The notes beneath the pieces were generated by a model that worked only from the letters and a program-made list of their open reading frames with translations, made no database searches and had not been told where the DNA came from. From the NCBI RefSeq assembly GCF_000599985.1, contig NZ_CP007445.1, positions 1,178,001 through 1,242,000 of the forward strand: a stretch of DNA of 64,000 nucleotides, written 5' to 3'. Below, one piece after another: positions 39,813-49,207 of this stretch (the first letter of the stretch is position 1; the number at the start of each line of letters is the position of its first letter). This DNA comes from Gilliamella apicola (GTDB lineage: Bacteria > Pseudomonadota > Gammaproteobacteria > Enterobacterales > Orbaceae). The translations under genes and the position numbers were made by a program.

Positions 39813-41111
39813 CTAAAAATTTAAATTACTAAAAAAACGATTTGCTGCATCAATTGTGTGATTGATCTCCCTGTCGGTGTGTTTAATCGACATGAAGCCC
39901 GCTTCAAATGCAGATGGTGCAAAATAAACACCTTCAGCGAGCATATGATGATAGAATTTTTTGAATAATTCAATATTACACTGCATAACATCCTGATAAC
40001 TGGTTACTTCGTCAGCAGTTGTAAAAAATAGTCCAAACATGGCACCGGCATAATTGACTACCAATGGTACATTATGTGTTTTAGCCGCTATTTTTAGACC
40101 ATTAGCTAGAGTTGCGGTTTTATCTGTTAATTCTTGATAGACACCCACATCCATTAGTTTATTTAAAGTTGTGTACCCTGCAGACATAGCAACAGGGTTG
40201 CCAGATAAGGTACCCGCTTGATAGATAGGTCCAGTCGGGGCCAGTTGTTGCATAATATCAGCGCGCCCACCAAAAGCACCTACAGGCATGCCACCACCAA
40301 TAATTTTTCCTAAGCATGTTAAATCAGGTACTACATCATAATAATCTTGAGCTCCGCCTAGTGCGACTCTAAATCCAGTCATGACTTCATCTATGATTAG
40401 TAGAGCTCCATATTTATCACATAATGCCCGTAATCCATGTAAAAATTCTTTTTTTGCAGGTACACAATTCATATTTCCTGCTACAGGTTCAATAATAATA
40501 GCCGCAATATCGTTAGGGTATTGCTCAAATTGTTGTTTTACAGATGCTAAGTTATTATAATCACACACCAACGTATGCTTCACAAAATCATTAGGTACAC
40601 CTGGTGATGTAGGATGGCCAAAGGTAAGGGCGCCAGACCCTGCTTTAACTAATAAATAATCTGCATGCCCATGATAACAACCTTCAAACTTAATAATTTT
40701 GTCGCGCCCCGTGAATCCACGAGCAACTCGGATCGCACTCATGGTTGCTTCAGTACCCGAATTTACCATGCGTAGCATTTCAATTGAAGGCATTAACTGT
40801 GTAACAAGATTAGCAACTTTGGTTTCTATTTCTGTTGGAGCCCCATAACTTAAGCCATTATGAACGGCGTGAATAACAGCATTGGCTACATCTGGATCGT
40901 TATGCCCTAAAATCATGGGTCCCCAAGAACCTACATAATCTATATAAGCTTTTCCATCAACATCATAAATATAGGCACCATCGGCGCGCTCAATAAATAA
41001 TGGCGTACCACCGACACCATTAAAAGCTCGCACAGGAGAGTTTACACCTCCAGGCATTACAGATAATGCTTGATGATACAACTTTTCTGACTTAAATTTA
41101 TTTAGCATCAT
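39813..41111 (-). CDS. hemL: Glutamate-1-semialdehyde 2,1-aminomutase
   Basis: HemL converts glutamate-1-semialdehyde to 5-aminolevulinate, the second step of the C5 heme pathway, using pyridoxamine phosphate. It shows '[20 protein letters not shown]', '[20 protein letters not shown]', '[20 protein letters not shown]' and the PLP lysine in '[20 protein letters not shown]'. The frame opens at 41150, but the ATG at 41111 is preferred because GAGGTGG lies 7 bp upstream and the protein then begins [15 protein letters not shown], close to E. coli HemL (426 residues; 432 here). It is divergent from erpA. Confidence 0.95.
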   Translation of the reverse strand: MMLNKFKSEKLYHQALSVMPGGVNSPVRAFNGVGGTPLFIERADGAYIYDVDGKAYIDYVGSWGPMILGHNDPDVANAVIHAVHNGLSYGAPTEIETKVANLVTQLMPSIEMLRMVNSGTEATMSAIRVARGFTGRDKIIKFEGCYHGHADYLLVKAGSGALTFGHPTSPGVPNDFVKHTLVCDYNNLASVKQQFEQYPNDIAAIIIEPVAGNMNCVPAKKEFLHGLRALCDKYGALLIIDEVMTGFRVALGGAQDYYDVVPDLTCLGKIIGGGMPVGAFGGRADIMQQLAPTGPIYQAGTLSGNPVAMSAGYTTLNKLMDVGVYQELTDKTATLANGLKIAAKTHNVPLVVNYAGAMFGLFFTTADEVTSYQDVMQCNIELFKKFYHHMLAEGVYFAPSAFEAGFMSIKHTDREINHTIDAANRFFSNLNF

Positions 41112-41264
41112 TGGGCCACCTCTATAAAAAATTTTGTTGTATTTATTCATAAAATCAAAATAAATTCAAGTTAGCTATTGAAAATTTATTTAATAGAAGT
41201 TTTCGTTTTGTATTTTCAATCCGCAAAGGTATATAATAACTTAATTAAATATTGGGAGAAAAAA

Positions 41265-41603
41265 ATGAGTAATGCTTTTCCGATTAACTTTACGGATGCT
41301 GCCGCTAATAAAGTTAAATTATTAGTAACAGAAGAAGAAAATCCAAACCTCAAATTACGAGTTTACATCACTGGTGGTGGTTGTAGTGGTTTTCAGTATG
41401 GTTTCACTTTTGATGAAAAAGTAAATGAAGATGATCTTGCTATCGAAAAAAATGGCGTTTCACTTGTTGTCGATCCAATGAGTTTGCAATATTTAGTCGG
41501 TGGTACTATTGATTATGTTGAAGGCTTACAAGGTTCTCGTTTTGTGGTAGATAACCCTAACGCGACAACTACATGTGGTTGTGGCTCATCTTTTAGTGTT
41601 TAA
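41265..41603 (+). CDS. erpA: Iron-sulfur cluster insertion protein ErpA
   Basis: This A-type Fe-S carrier has 112 residues with the three conserved cysteines: Cys40 in '[17 protein letters not shown]', and Cys104 and Cys106 in '[12 protein letters not shown]'. ErpA delivers [4Fe-4S] clusters to IspG, IspH and other targets. The ATG at 41265 is chosen over the earlier in-frame ATG at 41178 because GGGAG precedes it and [20 protein letters not shown] matches the family start. The upstream 29 codons are probably the 5' leader. Proximity to hemL follows E. coli. Confidence 0.95.
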   Translation: MSNAFPINFTDAAANKVKLLVTEEENPNLKLRVYITGGGCSGFQYGFTFDEKVNEDDLAIEKNGVSLVVDPMSLQYLVGGTIDYVEGLQGSRFVVDNPNATTTCGCGSSFSV

Positions 41604-41988
41604 TTAAACTATCGTTCTTAATTTATATCATCTATTCATCATAGCAAAATTGCTTATTGTTAAATGATATTTTGCTAATGTAGCCCTTCAGAACATAATT
41701 TTATATATAGCAATCCGAAATATTTTTATGTTCTGACCTTCAAGTTAAATTGAATTTGACGTAAAAAGCTTCATTACAATTTAGTTTTAGAAAACAGATA
41801 CCCATTTAATTTTGATTTCACTTTGGTTATAAAAACGTCATTAAAACCTGAAAAGCCTAATAATTTCGAAAAATATGACAAACATTGAGCAATCGAACAA
41901 TTTTTTTTAATTTTTAGTTGACGATATTTTTCAGATGAGTAAAATGCACAGCATTCAAAGCGAATTACTTTTTGATAATTAGTTTTGA

Positions 41989-42076
41989 GCCCGGGTGGTG
42001 AAATCGGTAGACACAAGGGATTTAAAATCCCTCGGCCTTTTTGGCCGTGCGAGTTCAAGTCTCGCCCCGGGCACCA
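41989..42076 (+). tRNA. tRNA-Leu (anticodon TAA)
   Basis: An 88-nt class II tRNA with acceptor stem GCCCGGG/CCCGGGC, anticodon loop around TTTAAAA giving TAA, and the long variable arm CTCGGCCTTTTTGGCCGTGC. CCA is encoded. It is followed after 17 bp by tRNA-Gly. Confidence 0.95.
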
Positions 42077-42093
42077 TTTAAAACACTTCTCAT

Positions 42094-42169
42094 GCGGGAA
42101 TAGCTCAGTTGGTAGAGCGCAACCTTGCCAAGGTTGAGGTCGCGAGTTCGAACCTCGTTTCCCGCTCCA
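42094..42169 (+). tRNA. tRNA-Gly (anticodon GCC), integration target
   Basis: A 76-nt cloverleaf with acceptor GCGGGAA/TTTCCCGC, anticodon stem-loop AACCTTGCCAAGGTT (anticodon GCC), T-loop TTCGAAC and encoded CCA (TCCA end). Its last 23 bases are included in the attachment repeat found again at 54143. Confidence 0.95.
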
Positions 42170-42171
42170 AT
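42147..42171 (+). repeat. Attachment site attL: tRNA-Gly 3' end
   Basis: A 25-bp segment from the T-loop TTCGAAC to two bases past the CCA is repeated exactly at 54143-54167. The integrase gene starts 255 bp inside. Confidence 0.9.
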
Positions 42172-42185
42172 ATAACATCCAGTAT

Positions 42186-42335
42186 AGTCCGTTAAAGTCC
42201 GCAAAACCTAGAGTTTGCAAGTAGTTTAACGGTTTTACTTTCCAGTATAGAACAGAATAATCCAGAGTCATCCAAGAGAATTTAGTCCAAAAAACAGTCC
42301 AAAAACGGAATGAGTTTTTTTGACTAGTCCAAAAA
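42186..42335 (+). repeat. Left arm-type integrase repeats (AGTCC family)
   Basis: AGTCCGTTAAAGTCCG (42186-42201) and AGTCCAAAAA units at 42284, 42296 and 42325 lie between attL and the integrase. Similar units (AGTCCGTAGAAGTCCA, AGTCCAAAAAA, AGTCCAAAAG) lie at the same relative place inside attR. They are probably integrase arm-binding sites. Confidence 0.65.
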
Positions 42336-42425
42336 TTATGTTATTGTGATAATGTATTTTTTGAACAGTTCGTCTAAATATTGACTAGCTATCCTTACGT
42401 TCATCAATAACATAAGGAATTTATC

Positions 42426-43718
42426 ATGGCTGTACTCACTGACTATAAAATTAATGCATCAAAATCTAAAGCAAAGGAATACACTCTCAAAGACGGCAAT
42501 GGGTTATTTCTAAATATTCATCCCAATGGTTCTAAATATTGGCTATTTCGTTTTTCTTGGAATGGTAAACAGACCCGAATGTCGTTTGGCACCTATCCTA
42601 CTGTGGATATTAAGCAAGCCCGCTATTTGTGTGAGCAAGCCAACTTTAAATTGTTAAGCGGCATCGATCCTCGCTTAAAAGAAAATCCTACTATTGATCC
42701 CGTAGATGAAGTGCTTGATGAAGAGCCAAAATGCACTTTTGCTCAATTTGCACAGCATTGGCTTGAGTTTAAAATGAAGAAATTAAACGCAAAACCATCT
42801 AAAGATAAAAAGAATAACGGACGTGGCAGCACCGAAATTCAAATTCGTCGTGCGTTTACCAATGACATTTTTCCAGTCTTAAAAGATAAATCCATACATA
42901 AAGTCACAAGAAACGATTTATTGTGCATTATTCGTAAGGTAGAAAAACGAGGTGCATTATCTGTCGCCGAAAAAATAAGAAGTTGGCTTGATGAAATTTT
43001 TCGTTATGCCGTTGTCACTGAAGGATTAGAAATTAATCCAGCCGCCGATTTGGATATTGCATCCTTACCTTATCGCCGTAACAATCGCTACCCGTTTATC
43101 GACGTTAGTGAACTCCCTGAATTACTTGTTAAATTGTCAACCTACCAAGGCAGTCGTTTAACCATCTTGGGATTACGACTATTATTACTAACGGGAGTCA
43201 GAACAGGTGAGCTTCGTTTTTCTGAAGCCTGGCAATTTGATTTAAAAAATGCGCTGTGGCGTATTCCGGCATCGGATGTCAAACAGTTACAACAAGTTAT
43301 TGAAAAGGTGGATAATCGGGTTCCTGATTATATTGTGCCTTTATCACGTCAAGCGTTGGATATTGTGAAGGAACTCCTGTCTTATCACATGAGAGGACAA
43401 CGATATTTAATCGCTAATCGAACAAATCCTCTTGAGGCCATGAGTGAGAATACACTCAATCAAGCATTAAAAAATATGGGATTTAAACGTCGATTATGTA
43501 CTCACGGAATCAGGCACACTATTTCAACTGCATTAAATGATCTTAAATATGATAAAGATTTTATCGAAGCTCAGTTATCCCATTCTGACACTAACAAGGT
43601 CAGAGCCACTTATAATCATGCTCAATATATTGAGCCTCGCCGTGAAATGATGCAAGAATGGGCTGATTTACTTGATAAATGGGAACAAGAAGTACTAGAT
43701 AAAATAAATAATAAATAA
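42426..43718 (+). CDS. P4-type tyrosine integrase of the tRNA-Gly island
   Basis: The 430-residue recombinase has the N-terminal DUF4102 arm-binding domain ('ALTD...YTLKDGNGLFLNIHPN' pattern, 'YWLFRFSWNGKQTRMSFGTY'), a SAM-like core-binding domain and a catalytic domain. Catalytic residues visible are Arg259 in 'LLLTGVRTGELR', His360 and Arg363 in 'THGIRHTISTAL', the following LSH block and Tyr396 in 'VRATYNHAQY'. It inserts or excises the element at tRNA-Gly. It is intact and has an AAGGA Shine-Dalgarno. A strong terminator follows. Confidence 0.93.
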   Translation: MAVLTDYKINASKSKAKEYTLKDGNGLFLNIHPNGSKYWLFRFSWNGKQTRMSFGTYPTVDIKQARYLCEQANFKLLSGIDPRLKENPTIDPVDEVLDEEPKCTFAQFAQHWLEFKMKKLNAKPSKDKKNNGRGSTEIQIRRAFTNDIFPVLKDKSIHKVTRNDLLCIIRKVEKRGALSVAEKIRSWLDEIFRYAVVTEGLEINPAADLDIASLPYRRNNRYPFIDVSELPELLVKLSTYQGSRLTILGLRLLLLTGVRTGELRFSEAWQFDLKNALWRIPASDVKQLQQVIEKVDNRVPDYIVPLSRQALDIVKELLSYHMRGQRYLIANRTNPLEAMSENTLNQALKNMGFKRRLCTHGIRHTISTALNDLKYDKDFIEAQLSHSDTNKVRATYNHAQYIEPRREMMQEWADLLDKWEQEVLDKINNK

Positions 43719-43730
43719 TTCATTCACAGT

Positions 43731-43755
43731 GGAGCTTTTAGAGCTCCTTTTTTTT
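43731..43755 (+). terminator. Rho-independent terminator after the integrase
   Basis: GGAGCT (43731-43736), loop TTTAG, AGCTCC (43742-43747), then TTTTTTTT. Confidence 0.9.
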
Positions 43756-44176
43756 ATTTCGATCGATAAAACAGATCAATCGTATTTTTATTGATCTGTT
43801 TAAACGATTTCTCTATCACATCATAGTGAGGCTCGAAAATAGGCATTAAATTCTTAAGCCGAAAACGGCCATCGGGTGCATGAAGTAGTAGGGTATTTAA
43901 TTGACCTTTGTCGTCATTGGAAAAAATAAGATGAAGATTATCTACTGTCGTGTGAGAAACTAAATGTTCTAGCCTGGTTTCATTGGTTGAGATCAGCTCA
44001 TAAATACCAGATTTTGCTGTATGGCGTAATTTGTAATAACTCGACAGCGTAGGTTGTATATCTAAATCGATTAATAAAACACTAAGCCCTGCATCAGCCA
44101 TAAAGCCACCAAGATTTGCTGCCACAGTCGTTTTTCCTACTCCACCTTTAGTCGAAATCACTGAGAGTACTTGCAT
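43754..44176 (-). CDS. ParA-family ATPase, C-terminally truncated
   Basis: The first ~118 residues are a normal ParA/Soj start: deviant Walker A 'VISTKGGVGKTTVAANLGGF', 'VLLIDLDIQPTLSSYYKL', then '...MPIFEPHYDVI'. Normal proteins continue with the catalytic 'DTQG/DxPP' strand and another ~150 residues. Here they are replaced by an unrelated 20-residue end (EKSFKQINKNTIDLFYRSK). The gene therefore lost its 3' half by deletion when its end was joined next to the integrase terminator. ParA-AlpA pairs are usual in integrative conjugative elements, so this island may be a shrunken one. It is probably non-functional as a ParA. Confidence 0.75.
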   Translation of the reverse strand: MQVLSVISTKGGVGKTTVAANLGGFMADAGLSVLLIDLDIQPTLSSYYKLRHTAKSGIYELISTNETRLEHLVSHTTVDNLHLIFSNDDKGQLNTLLLHAPDGRFRLKNLMPIFEPHYDVIEKSFKQINKNTIDLFYRSK

Positions 44177-44209
44177 ACCATGTTCCTTATTGTATTTGAG
44201 GATTAAGGG

Positions 44210-44416
44210 TTAATTGACGTTCGCAAGTCGCTCAGCAATCCAATTATCAATTTCCGCTGAATTCCAACCAACAGAACGAACACCGATACGAATCGATGGC
44301 GGGAATTGATTATTTTTGATCAGTTCGTAGATGTGTGATTTTTTATAACCTGTGCGTCTTTCAACTTCGGGCATACGCAAGATAGTGGGATAAGTTTGTT
44401 CGTCATCATTAATCAT
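44210..44416 (-). CDS. AlpA-family excisionase-like regulator
   Basis: This 68-residue winged-helix DNA-binding protein has 'TILRMPEVERRTGYKKSHIY' and 'NNQFPPSIRIGVRSVGWNSA', the AlpA/MerR-like excisionase pattern. The start at 44416 (MINDDEQ) is used because AGGGAG precedes it; the frame upstream to 44470 has no such site. AlpA proteins promote excision or activate integrase and conjugation genes of P4-type islands. It lies 33 bp upstream of the truncated parA in the same direction. Confidence 0.88.
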   Translation of the reverse strand: MINDDEQTYPTILRMPEVERRTGYKKSHIYELIKNNQFPPSIRIGVRSVGWNSAEIDNWIAERLANVN

Positions 44417-44546
44417 GGTCAATACTCCCTGGTCAGTAATGGTACTTAGTCTCAGCGCAAAATAGTCCACATAAGTAGATACTTAAAGCCTAAATACAAA
44501 ATAGTGGATGCTTTTTTATGATAAAGGTCGAAAACAAATCGTGCAT

Positions 44547-44616
44547 TGCCGTTTTTGCATAGCTATGTATTAAATGCATGACTTTGCAAAAAATGCATAG
44601 CTATGCAAAAACGGCA
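44547..44616. promoter_or_regulatory. 21-bp inverted repeat built from GCATAGCTATGC palindromes
   Basis: 44547-44567 and 44596-44616 are perfect inverted repeats (TGCCGTTTTTGCATAGCTATG and complement), with a 28-nt spacer that holds another TGCATG. Each arm contains most or all of the self-complementary core GCATAGCTATGC. Position between alpA and lysR suggests a two-site operator or an origin-like structure. Confidence 0.6.
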
Positions 44617-44806
44617 TCAATCGACTGTTTTTATAAGCGTTAATTTTCAATAGGTTATAAATTAATGTACAAGGATGACGATTATTTTGAGGAATAAGTT
44701 CTTTGCGTTTTTTACATACCAATGCAAAAAACACAAAGAACAGCAAGATCATGTAATTGAGAATATTACTTGTAACTCGATTAAACTGTATTTTTATAAC
44801 ATTCGT

Positions 44807-45694
44807 CTAACTACGGATAAAAAACGTATTAACTAGACTTTCCAAATTCTTGATTTGCTGATGACTGTATCGATTAGGCTGGTAGATAAGATAAGTATCA
44901 ACCAATAAATCAGGTTCAATAGCTCGAGTGGCCACATGTTGGTTTTGCATATTGTCTAACATGCTTTGTGTCACTATACTTATCCCTAAGCCGGCCATCA
45001 CCAGTGCTTGTAACACGCTATAGGATTTCACGAATAATGTTTCAAGTGGGCTAAAAGTAGCTGTATAGATCAACTCATGAAGCAAGGTATTTGGCTGGAA
45101 TGAAATAAAGGGATAATTTTGTATATCATTAAATGTTATGTGTTGTAATGACATTAAAGGATGTTGTTTTGAAAGTAAGATGATTAGTCGCTCCTGCCAT
45201 AATTTTTTAAAAATAAGTGAATCATAGCGATGACTTGCCATGTGTAGCGATAATGCAAAGTGATACCTCCCTTGAGTTAAACCAGATAAAATATCCTGAT
45301 AAGCCGCCTCATGAACATGGAGATGTATATGTGGATATTTTTCATGGTATTGCCGTAATAGCTTAGCCACGCGGTATCCATCTATGTTGGGTGAAATAGC
45401 TAGCTCAATGGTGTAAGACTGCCCTTGTTGTGAAGCTTTAATTCGATGATTAATGCTGTCAATAAGACAAAAAATCTGATTAGTCTCTTGTAAAAGCAGA
45501 CTTCCGTGCTCAGTTAATTTAAGCTGACGCAAATGTCGTTCAAATAAAATCACCCCCAATCGTGATTCTAATCCTTGTATCGCTCGACTTAGCGATGACT
45601 GAACCACATAAAGTTTAGCGGCTGCCTGCCCAAAATTAAGCTCTTGCGCAACTGTTCTAAAATACATCAGTTTTTTTAGATTCATATTTCTCAC
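44807..45694 (-). CDS. LysR-type transcriptional regulator
   Basis: The 295-residue protein has the LysR helix-turn-helix 'LKKLMYFRTVAQELNFGQAA' and 'LYVVQSSLSRAIQGLESRLG', with 'LFERHLRQLKLTEHG'. A two-lobed effector domain follows ('HPLMSLQHITFNDIQNYPFI', 'VMAGLGISIVTQSM'). The true start may be the third Met-containing position (MNLKKL). Its effector is unknown. It faces away from the frameshifted gene at 46039, with a 343-bp AT-rich divergent region (45695-46038) in which I recognise no gene. It could control that gene or the radical SAM operon. Confidence 0.9.
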   Translation of the reverse strand: MRNMNLKKLMYFRTVAQELNFGQAAAKLYVVQSSLSRAIQGLESRLGVILFERHLRQLKLTEHGSLLLQETNQIFCLIDSINHRIKASQQGQSYTIELAISPNIDGYRVAKLLRQYHEKYPHIHLHVHEAAYQDILSGLTQGRYHFALSLHMASHRYDSLIFKKLWQERLIILLSKQHPLMSLQHITFNDIQNYPFISFQPNTLLHELIYTATFSPLETLFVKSYSVLQALVMAGLGISIVTQSMLDNMQNQHVATRAIEPDLLVDTYLIYQPNRYSHQQIKNLESLVNTFFIRS

Positions 45695-46038
45695 CTATAA
45701 TTTTTACATATTTTTTCCTTTAACAAAAACATGATCTTGTCTTAAATAAACTAACATGTTATTCGGCCTATCAGCATGCAAGTTTCATCATTTTTATTGA
45801 GAAATATCGATTTAAAGTTCATAAACCGAACAGATGGTTATCAGATAATAAATAATTTTGGTTAAATTAACTTGAAGGATATATCATTTTTGATGAATGA
45901 AGCTTTACTTTTAAGTATTGAGATTTAATTTCGATAGATCTTAATAAATAAATCATTGTCAAAATTCGATTTTTACACTCTTTTATTAAATAAATTCTCA
46001 ATACTAGTATATAACTTATCTTATACAGAGGAATTTAT

Positions 46039-46781
46039 ATGAGCATTAAACTCCCCATATACAACGGCACCGGCATTTTAGTGATGAAAAAACACACACC
46101 GGTTATTGATGCATTATTTGGGTTATACCTCTTAAAAAAAACACAAAATACAAAAATCACTTTAATATCGCCAAATATTCACAGTATACCTATCCTTCTT
46201 GGCATACAATCATCCGACGTTTACATAAGGTCATCAAAAAGAGCCGCCGCTTTGAACCACTTGATCCTGATACTGTAAATGAACGAGACTATTTAGATGA
46301 TCTTATCTTGCGCATGGATTATGATGAAGCCTTTACTTTAGAACAAGTTTATCATCTGGCCAATGCTGTTGGTGAACTCAATGAAGAGGGAGAAGTCGAA
46401 CTTTACCAACTCTTTCAAATTGCTTTGGCTTTTGATGATGGTCATCAACTACAAATACTAAATTTTAAAAGTTTGTGGTACTACAAAAATGCTATACCTG
46501 CGTATGAATCTGCTGATAATGTTTATGCCACTAAAGATGGGATATTTACTGTAGATATCAATGAGGCAAAAAAATATTCCAAGGCATTGTGTAAAGCATT
46601 AGCCAGTAATGACATTGAAACAGCTTCGAAGCATTTATGTGAATACATTTCAAAGAAACTCTATAAAATTTTTGAAGTAGATCTTAGAGAAAAGCTCATC
46701 AAGCAAGTGGCAAAAGACTTACCTCAACAATCATCAATGATTTTTGAGGCGTTAGATAATAACGAGATAGAACTATATTAG
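46039..46781 (+). pseudogene. Unrecognised ~247-residue protein gene frameshifted at an A8 tract
   Basis: The first frame (46039-46278) reads MSIKLPIYNGTGILVMKKHT through 'DALFGLYLLKK'. At the A8 run 46134-46141 it leaves the coding frame. The other frame continues from there with 'NTKYKNHFNIAKYSQYTYPS', 'WHTIIRRLHKVIKKSRRFEP' and the long helical acidic protein that ends at 46781. One extra A (A9) restores a single frame. I do not recognise the family; the C-terminal part is soluble, helical and acidic. A strong terminator follows. Either a real mutation, slippage-dependent expression or a homopolymer read error explains the break. Confidence 0.6.
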
Positions 46782-46811
46782 ACTTAGTAATTAAAAATAA
46801 AATCAATACAA

Positions 46812-46847
46812 AATGGTAGATAGGAGTTGCAATCTATCATTTTTTAT
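46812..46847 (+). terminator. Rho-independent terminator
   Basis: AATGGTAGAT (46812-46821) pairs with ATCTATCATT (46832-46841, one G-T pair) across a 10-nt loop and is followed by TTTTTA. Confidence 0.8.
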
Positions 46848-47067
46848 ATTTGCTTTTAATGAAGCGAATGCTTGTGGATCACACTTCAGTAGTTATTCTT
46901 GCTACATTGTCACTATTTATGAAAAAATGATGAAGTCTTTATCCTCAAATTTATCCTTGGTTACCATAAATTCCTCGTACAAAATGTACGAAATAAAACA
47001 AATTGGATCAATTTGAACAACACCATGAATAATTAGCGTCTGTTAGATTAAATTCGAGCTACTACAC

Positions 47068-47823
47068 TTAAAATATTCTTTTTAACGTACTTAATGTTTT
47101 TTGAACATTTGGGTAACTCAGCATTGAGAAATGATCTCCACCTCCAGAAAATATTTTAACATTACCATTTACCTGATTACACCATCTTTCTATATTTTTA
47201 TCGGTAAGATCTGATGCTTTTTCTGATTTGATTAAATATACATCAGTAGCTAAATAACCATAATTGATTAGTTCATTATAAAAATATTTATAAGTTGAAT
47301 GTCTTTTCATAATTTTATTATTTAGTACATCTGGATCTAACTTAGAATATTTTTTCAATTTTCTTATAAACCCAACATCAACCAGATAATTATAAAAACC
47401 ATCATTAAACTCCTTTAATTCAATATGATCCATTATTATTTTTTTATCTCGAAGTGGAGCATCTAGAACTATCAGTTTATCAATTTTTATACTGACACTT
47501 TCTAATTTCTTAATAACTTCAAAAGCAATATTAGCTCCTGCTGAATATCCCATAATTGAAATTGATTTATTTTTTGAAAGTTTAAATATGGTATGACAAT
47601 AAATATCAATTAGTTTTTCAGGAAAAATATCTTCATAAAAATCAAAACAATAAAAAGAATAATTTTCAACTCTTCCTATAATGTTTTCATAAACAATCCC
47701 CCAGCCAGATAATGGGGGGAATAGAAAAATTATATTTTTATTATCATCAAAATCTTTAGACTTTATTTCTAAATTTGAACTACTTAAGATAAAATCGAAT
47801 TTATTAATTATGCACATATTCAA
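47068..47823 (-). CDS. NRPS/PKS-type thioesterase (alpha/beta hydrolase)
   Basis: The 251-residue protein has the stand-alone type II thioesterase plan. It shows the oxyanion-region 'IIFLFPPLSGWGIVYENI', the nucleophile elbow 'SIMGYSAGANIAFEV' (Ser94), an acidic residue in 'KLIVLDAPLRD' (Asp121) and the late His in 'FSGGGDHFSMLSYP' (His231). Such enzymes hydrolyse acyl groups from carrier proteins or release products. No carrier protein or NRPS module is in this window, so the substrate could be a free thioester or an ester. It is the last gene of the six-gene minus-strand operon, 28 bp after the DUF5680 gene. Confidence 0.8.
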   Translation of the reverse strand: MNMCIINKFDFILSSSNLEIKSKDFDDNKNIIFLFPPLSGWGIVYENIIGRVENYSFYCFDFYEDIFPEKLIDIYCHTIFKLSKNKSISIMGYSAGANIAFEVIKKLESVSIKIDKLIVLDAPLRDKKIIMDHIELKEFNDGFYNYLVDVGFIRKLKKYSKLDPDVLNNKIMKRHSTYKYFYNELINYGYLATDVYLIKSEKASDLTDKNIERWCNQVNGNVKIFSGGGDHFSMLSYPNVQKTLSTLKRIF

Positions 47824-47851
47824 TATGTTACCTTTATGATGAATTTTTTGT

Positions 47852-48355
47852 TTAAATTACTTTCATTTCTTTATTATATCTACCTCTTATCATTCCCCCT
47901 AAATAGTATCTAAAACATATCTGTTCATTACCTTCCCAAATTTCCTCATGCCCAGTAAATGACATTAAATCACCTAAAGTACAATTTTTGTAGGTATATG
48001 TGCCGTTTTGATAAAGAGTTGGACCTCTAATAGGTAGCTGATTATCTACCTCGTTCAATGCTAATCTTAAAAAGTTGAAAACCTTTTGTTTATTGTCATC
48101 ATATAAGGAAAATATCCCGCCTCTATAGCTCATTCCCCACACAGGGATGCCTTTATACCTAACAATTTCCTGTCCCATATCAACAAACTCGCCGAAGTAA
48201 CGATCTTCATAACTAAATTCATCTTCTTCATATAAATATTTTTTGGAAAAATCACTGGAGCGAATTTTTAATCTATCCCCTCCAGCATAACCATGCAACT
48301 TTGCTTTAAGGAGAAAAGATTTAAATTGATGTAAATATAGCTCGTTAATATCCAT
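47852..48355 (-). CDS. DUF5680-like protein
   Basis: The 167-residue protein shows the DUF5680 pattern 'KLHGYAGGDRLKIRSSDFSK', 'YEDRYFGEFVDMGQEIVRYK', 'GIPVWGMSYRGGIFS' and a C-terminal 'CFRYYLGGMIRG'. The domain often appears alone or after a helix-turn-helix in bacteria and has no known activity; binding of a small ligand is one guess. Here it lies between the thioesterase and the SPL-like radical SAM gene with short spacers (28 and 17 bp), so it is probably part of the same pathway. Confidence 0.7.
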   Translation of the reverse strand: MDINELYLHQFKSFLLKAKLHGYAGGDRLKIRSSDFSKKYLYEEDEFSYEDRYFGEFVDMGQEIVRYKGIPVWGMSYRGGIFSLYDDNKQKVFNFLRLALNEVDNQLPIRGPTLYQNGTYTYKNCTLGDLMSFTGHEEIWEGNEQICFRYYLGGMIRGRYNKEMKVI

Positions 48356-48372
48356 TGTTATTCACCTTCATT

Positions 48373-49203
48373 TTATTTACGATGTTCAATCACATTTCCT
48401 AATCGCAAGTGAAGTCCATATTTATCTAACAAACCTCGAATAAAATCGTCATTTATTTGGATCTTGTTTTTTTTCAAAGATAGATAGGTGCTTGCCAACG
48501 TTTTATCATATGAAACTATTTTTTGTTTTATATAAGGGCTTAAATTTATATGTTCTACATAAACAGATTTAGTACCTGTTTGTGCAACAAGTGAAATAAG
48601 AGATTCTAATTCAGAAGGATTTTGAAGAAGATGGGGTAATATTGGTCCAAGAAATGCATAAGTTCTAATATTATGACTATTCAGTTTATGTAATGCATCT
48701 AATCTGCTCGTTATAGATGGCGCTTTTATCTCTAGTGCTCGGCTTATACGATCCTGAGATGAAGTAATAGTAAAACCTACTTCAACATTTTTTAAACCTT
48801 GCAAAACATCTATATCCCTAAGCACTAAAGCTGACTTTGTGAGTATGCTTATCAAACCAGGGTAATTGGTATTTTTTAATATTTCAAGCATATTCCTCGT
48901 TAGTTGATATTTTTTTTCAAGAGGTAAATATGGATCTGTTACTGAGCTAAAAAATATTGTTGAGCTCGAATTTTTATCTAAAAATTTTTTTAATTGTTTA
49001 TCAAATATCTCTACTGAGTTTTTTTTTATATAAACATAATTCCCCCAGTTTTCGACAGGCTCGCCAATGAATCTCCCCATAAAGCTTGCATAGCAATATA
49101 AACAGGAAAAACTACAACCAATATAGGGATTTACAACATAATCAGTGTCTGGTAATTTAGATTTTATAATAATATTTTTGCAGTCTATTTCATAATATTT
49201 CAT
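48373..49203 (-). CDS. Radical SAM protein, spore photoproduct lyase-like subgroup
   Basis: The 276-residue protein has the radical SAM cluster motif 'NPYIGCSFSCLYCYASFMGR' with Cys30, Cys34 and Cys37 (CX3CX2C). 'STIFFSSVTDPYLPLEKKYQ' and 'TRNMLEILKNT' follow, which place it in the group with spore photoproduct lyase and related small single-domain enzymes. There is no SPASM or B12 domain. The family forms a 5'-deoxyadenosyl radical, but the substrate is unknown. It starts only 4 bp after the MATE gene ends and clusters with another radical SAM gene and a flavin/Fe-S oxidoreductase. Confidence 0.83.
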   Translation of the reverse strand: MKYYEIDCKNIIIKSKLPDTDYVVNPYIGCSFSCLYCYASFMGRFIGEPVENWGNYVYIKKNSVEIFDKQLKKFLDKNSSSTIFFSSVTDPYLPLEKKYQLTRNMLEILKNTNYPGLISILTKSALVLRDIDVLQGLKNVEVGFTITSSQDRISRALEIKAPSITSRLDALHKLNSHNIRTYAFLGPILPHLLQNPSELESLISLVAQTGTKSVYVEHINLSPYIKQKIVSYDKTLASTYLSLKKNKIQINDDFIRGLLDKYGLHLRLGNVIEHRK

Positions 49204-49207
49204 AAAG

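Noticed and set aside
41774..42271. 165-codon minus-strand frame across the two tRNA genes
   Set aside because: It is antisense to tRNA-Leu and tRNA-Gly; such frames are a usual artefact.
46813..47016. 67-codon frame after the frameshifted gene
   Set aside because: Its start lies inside the stem of a good terminator and the product has no protein-like pattern.
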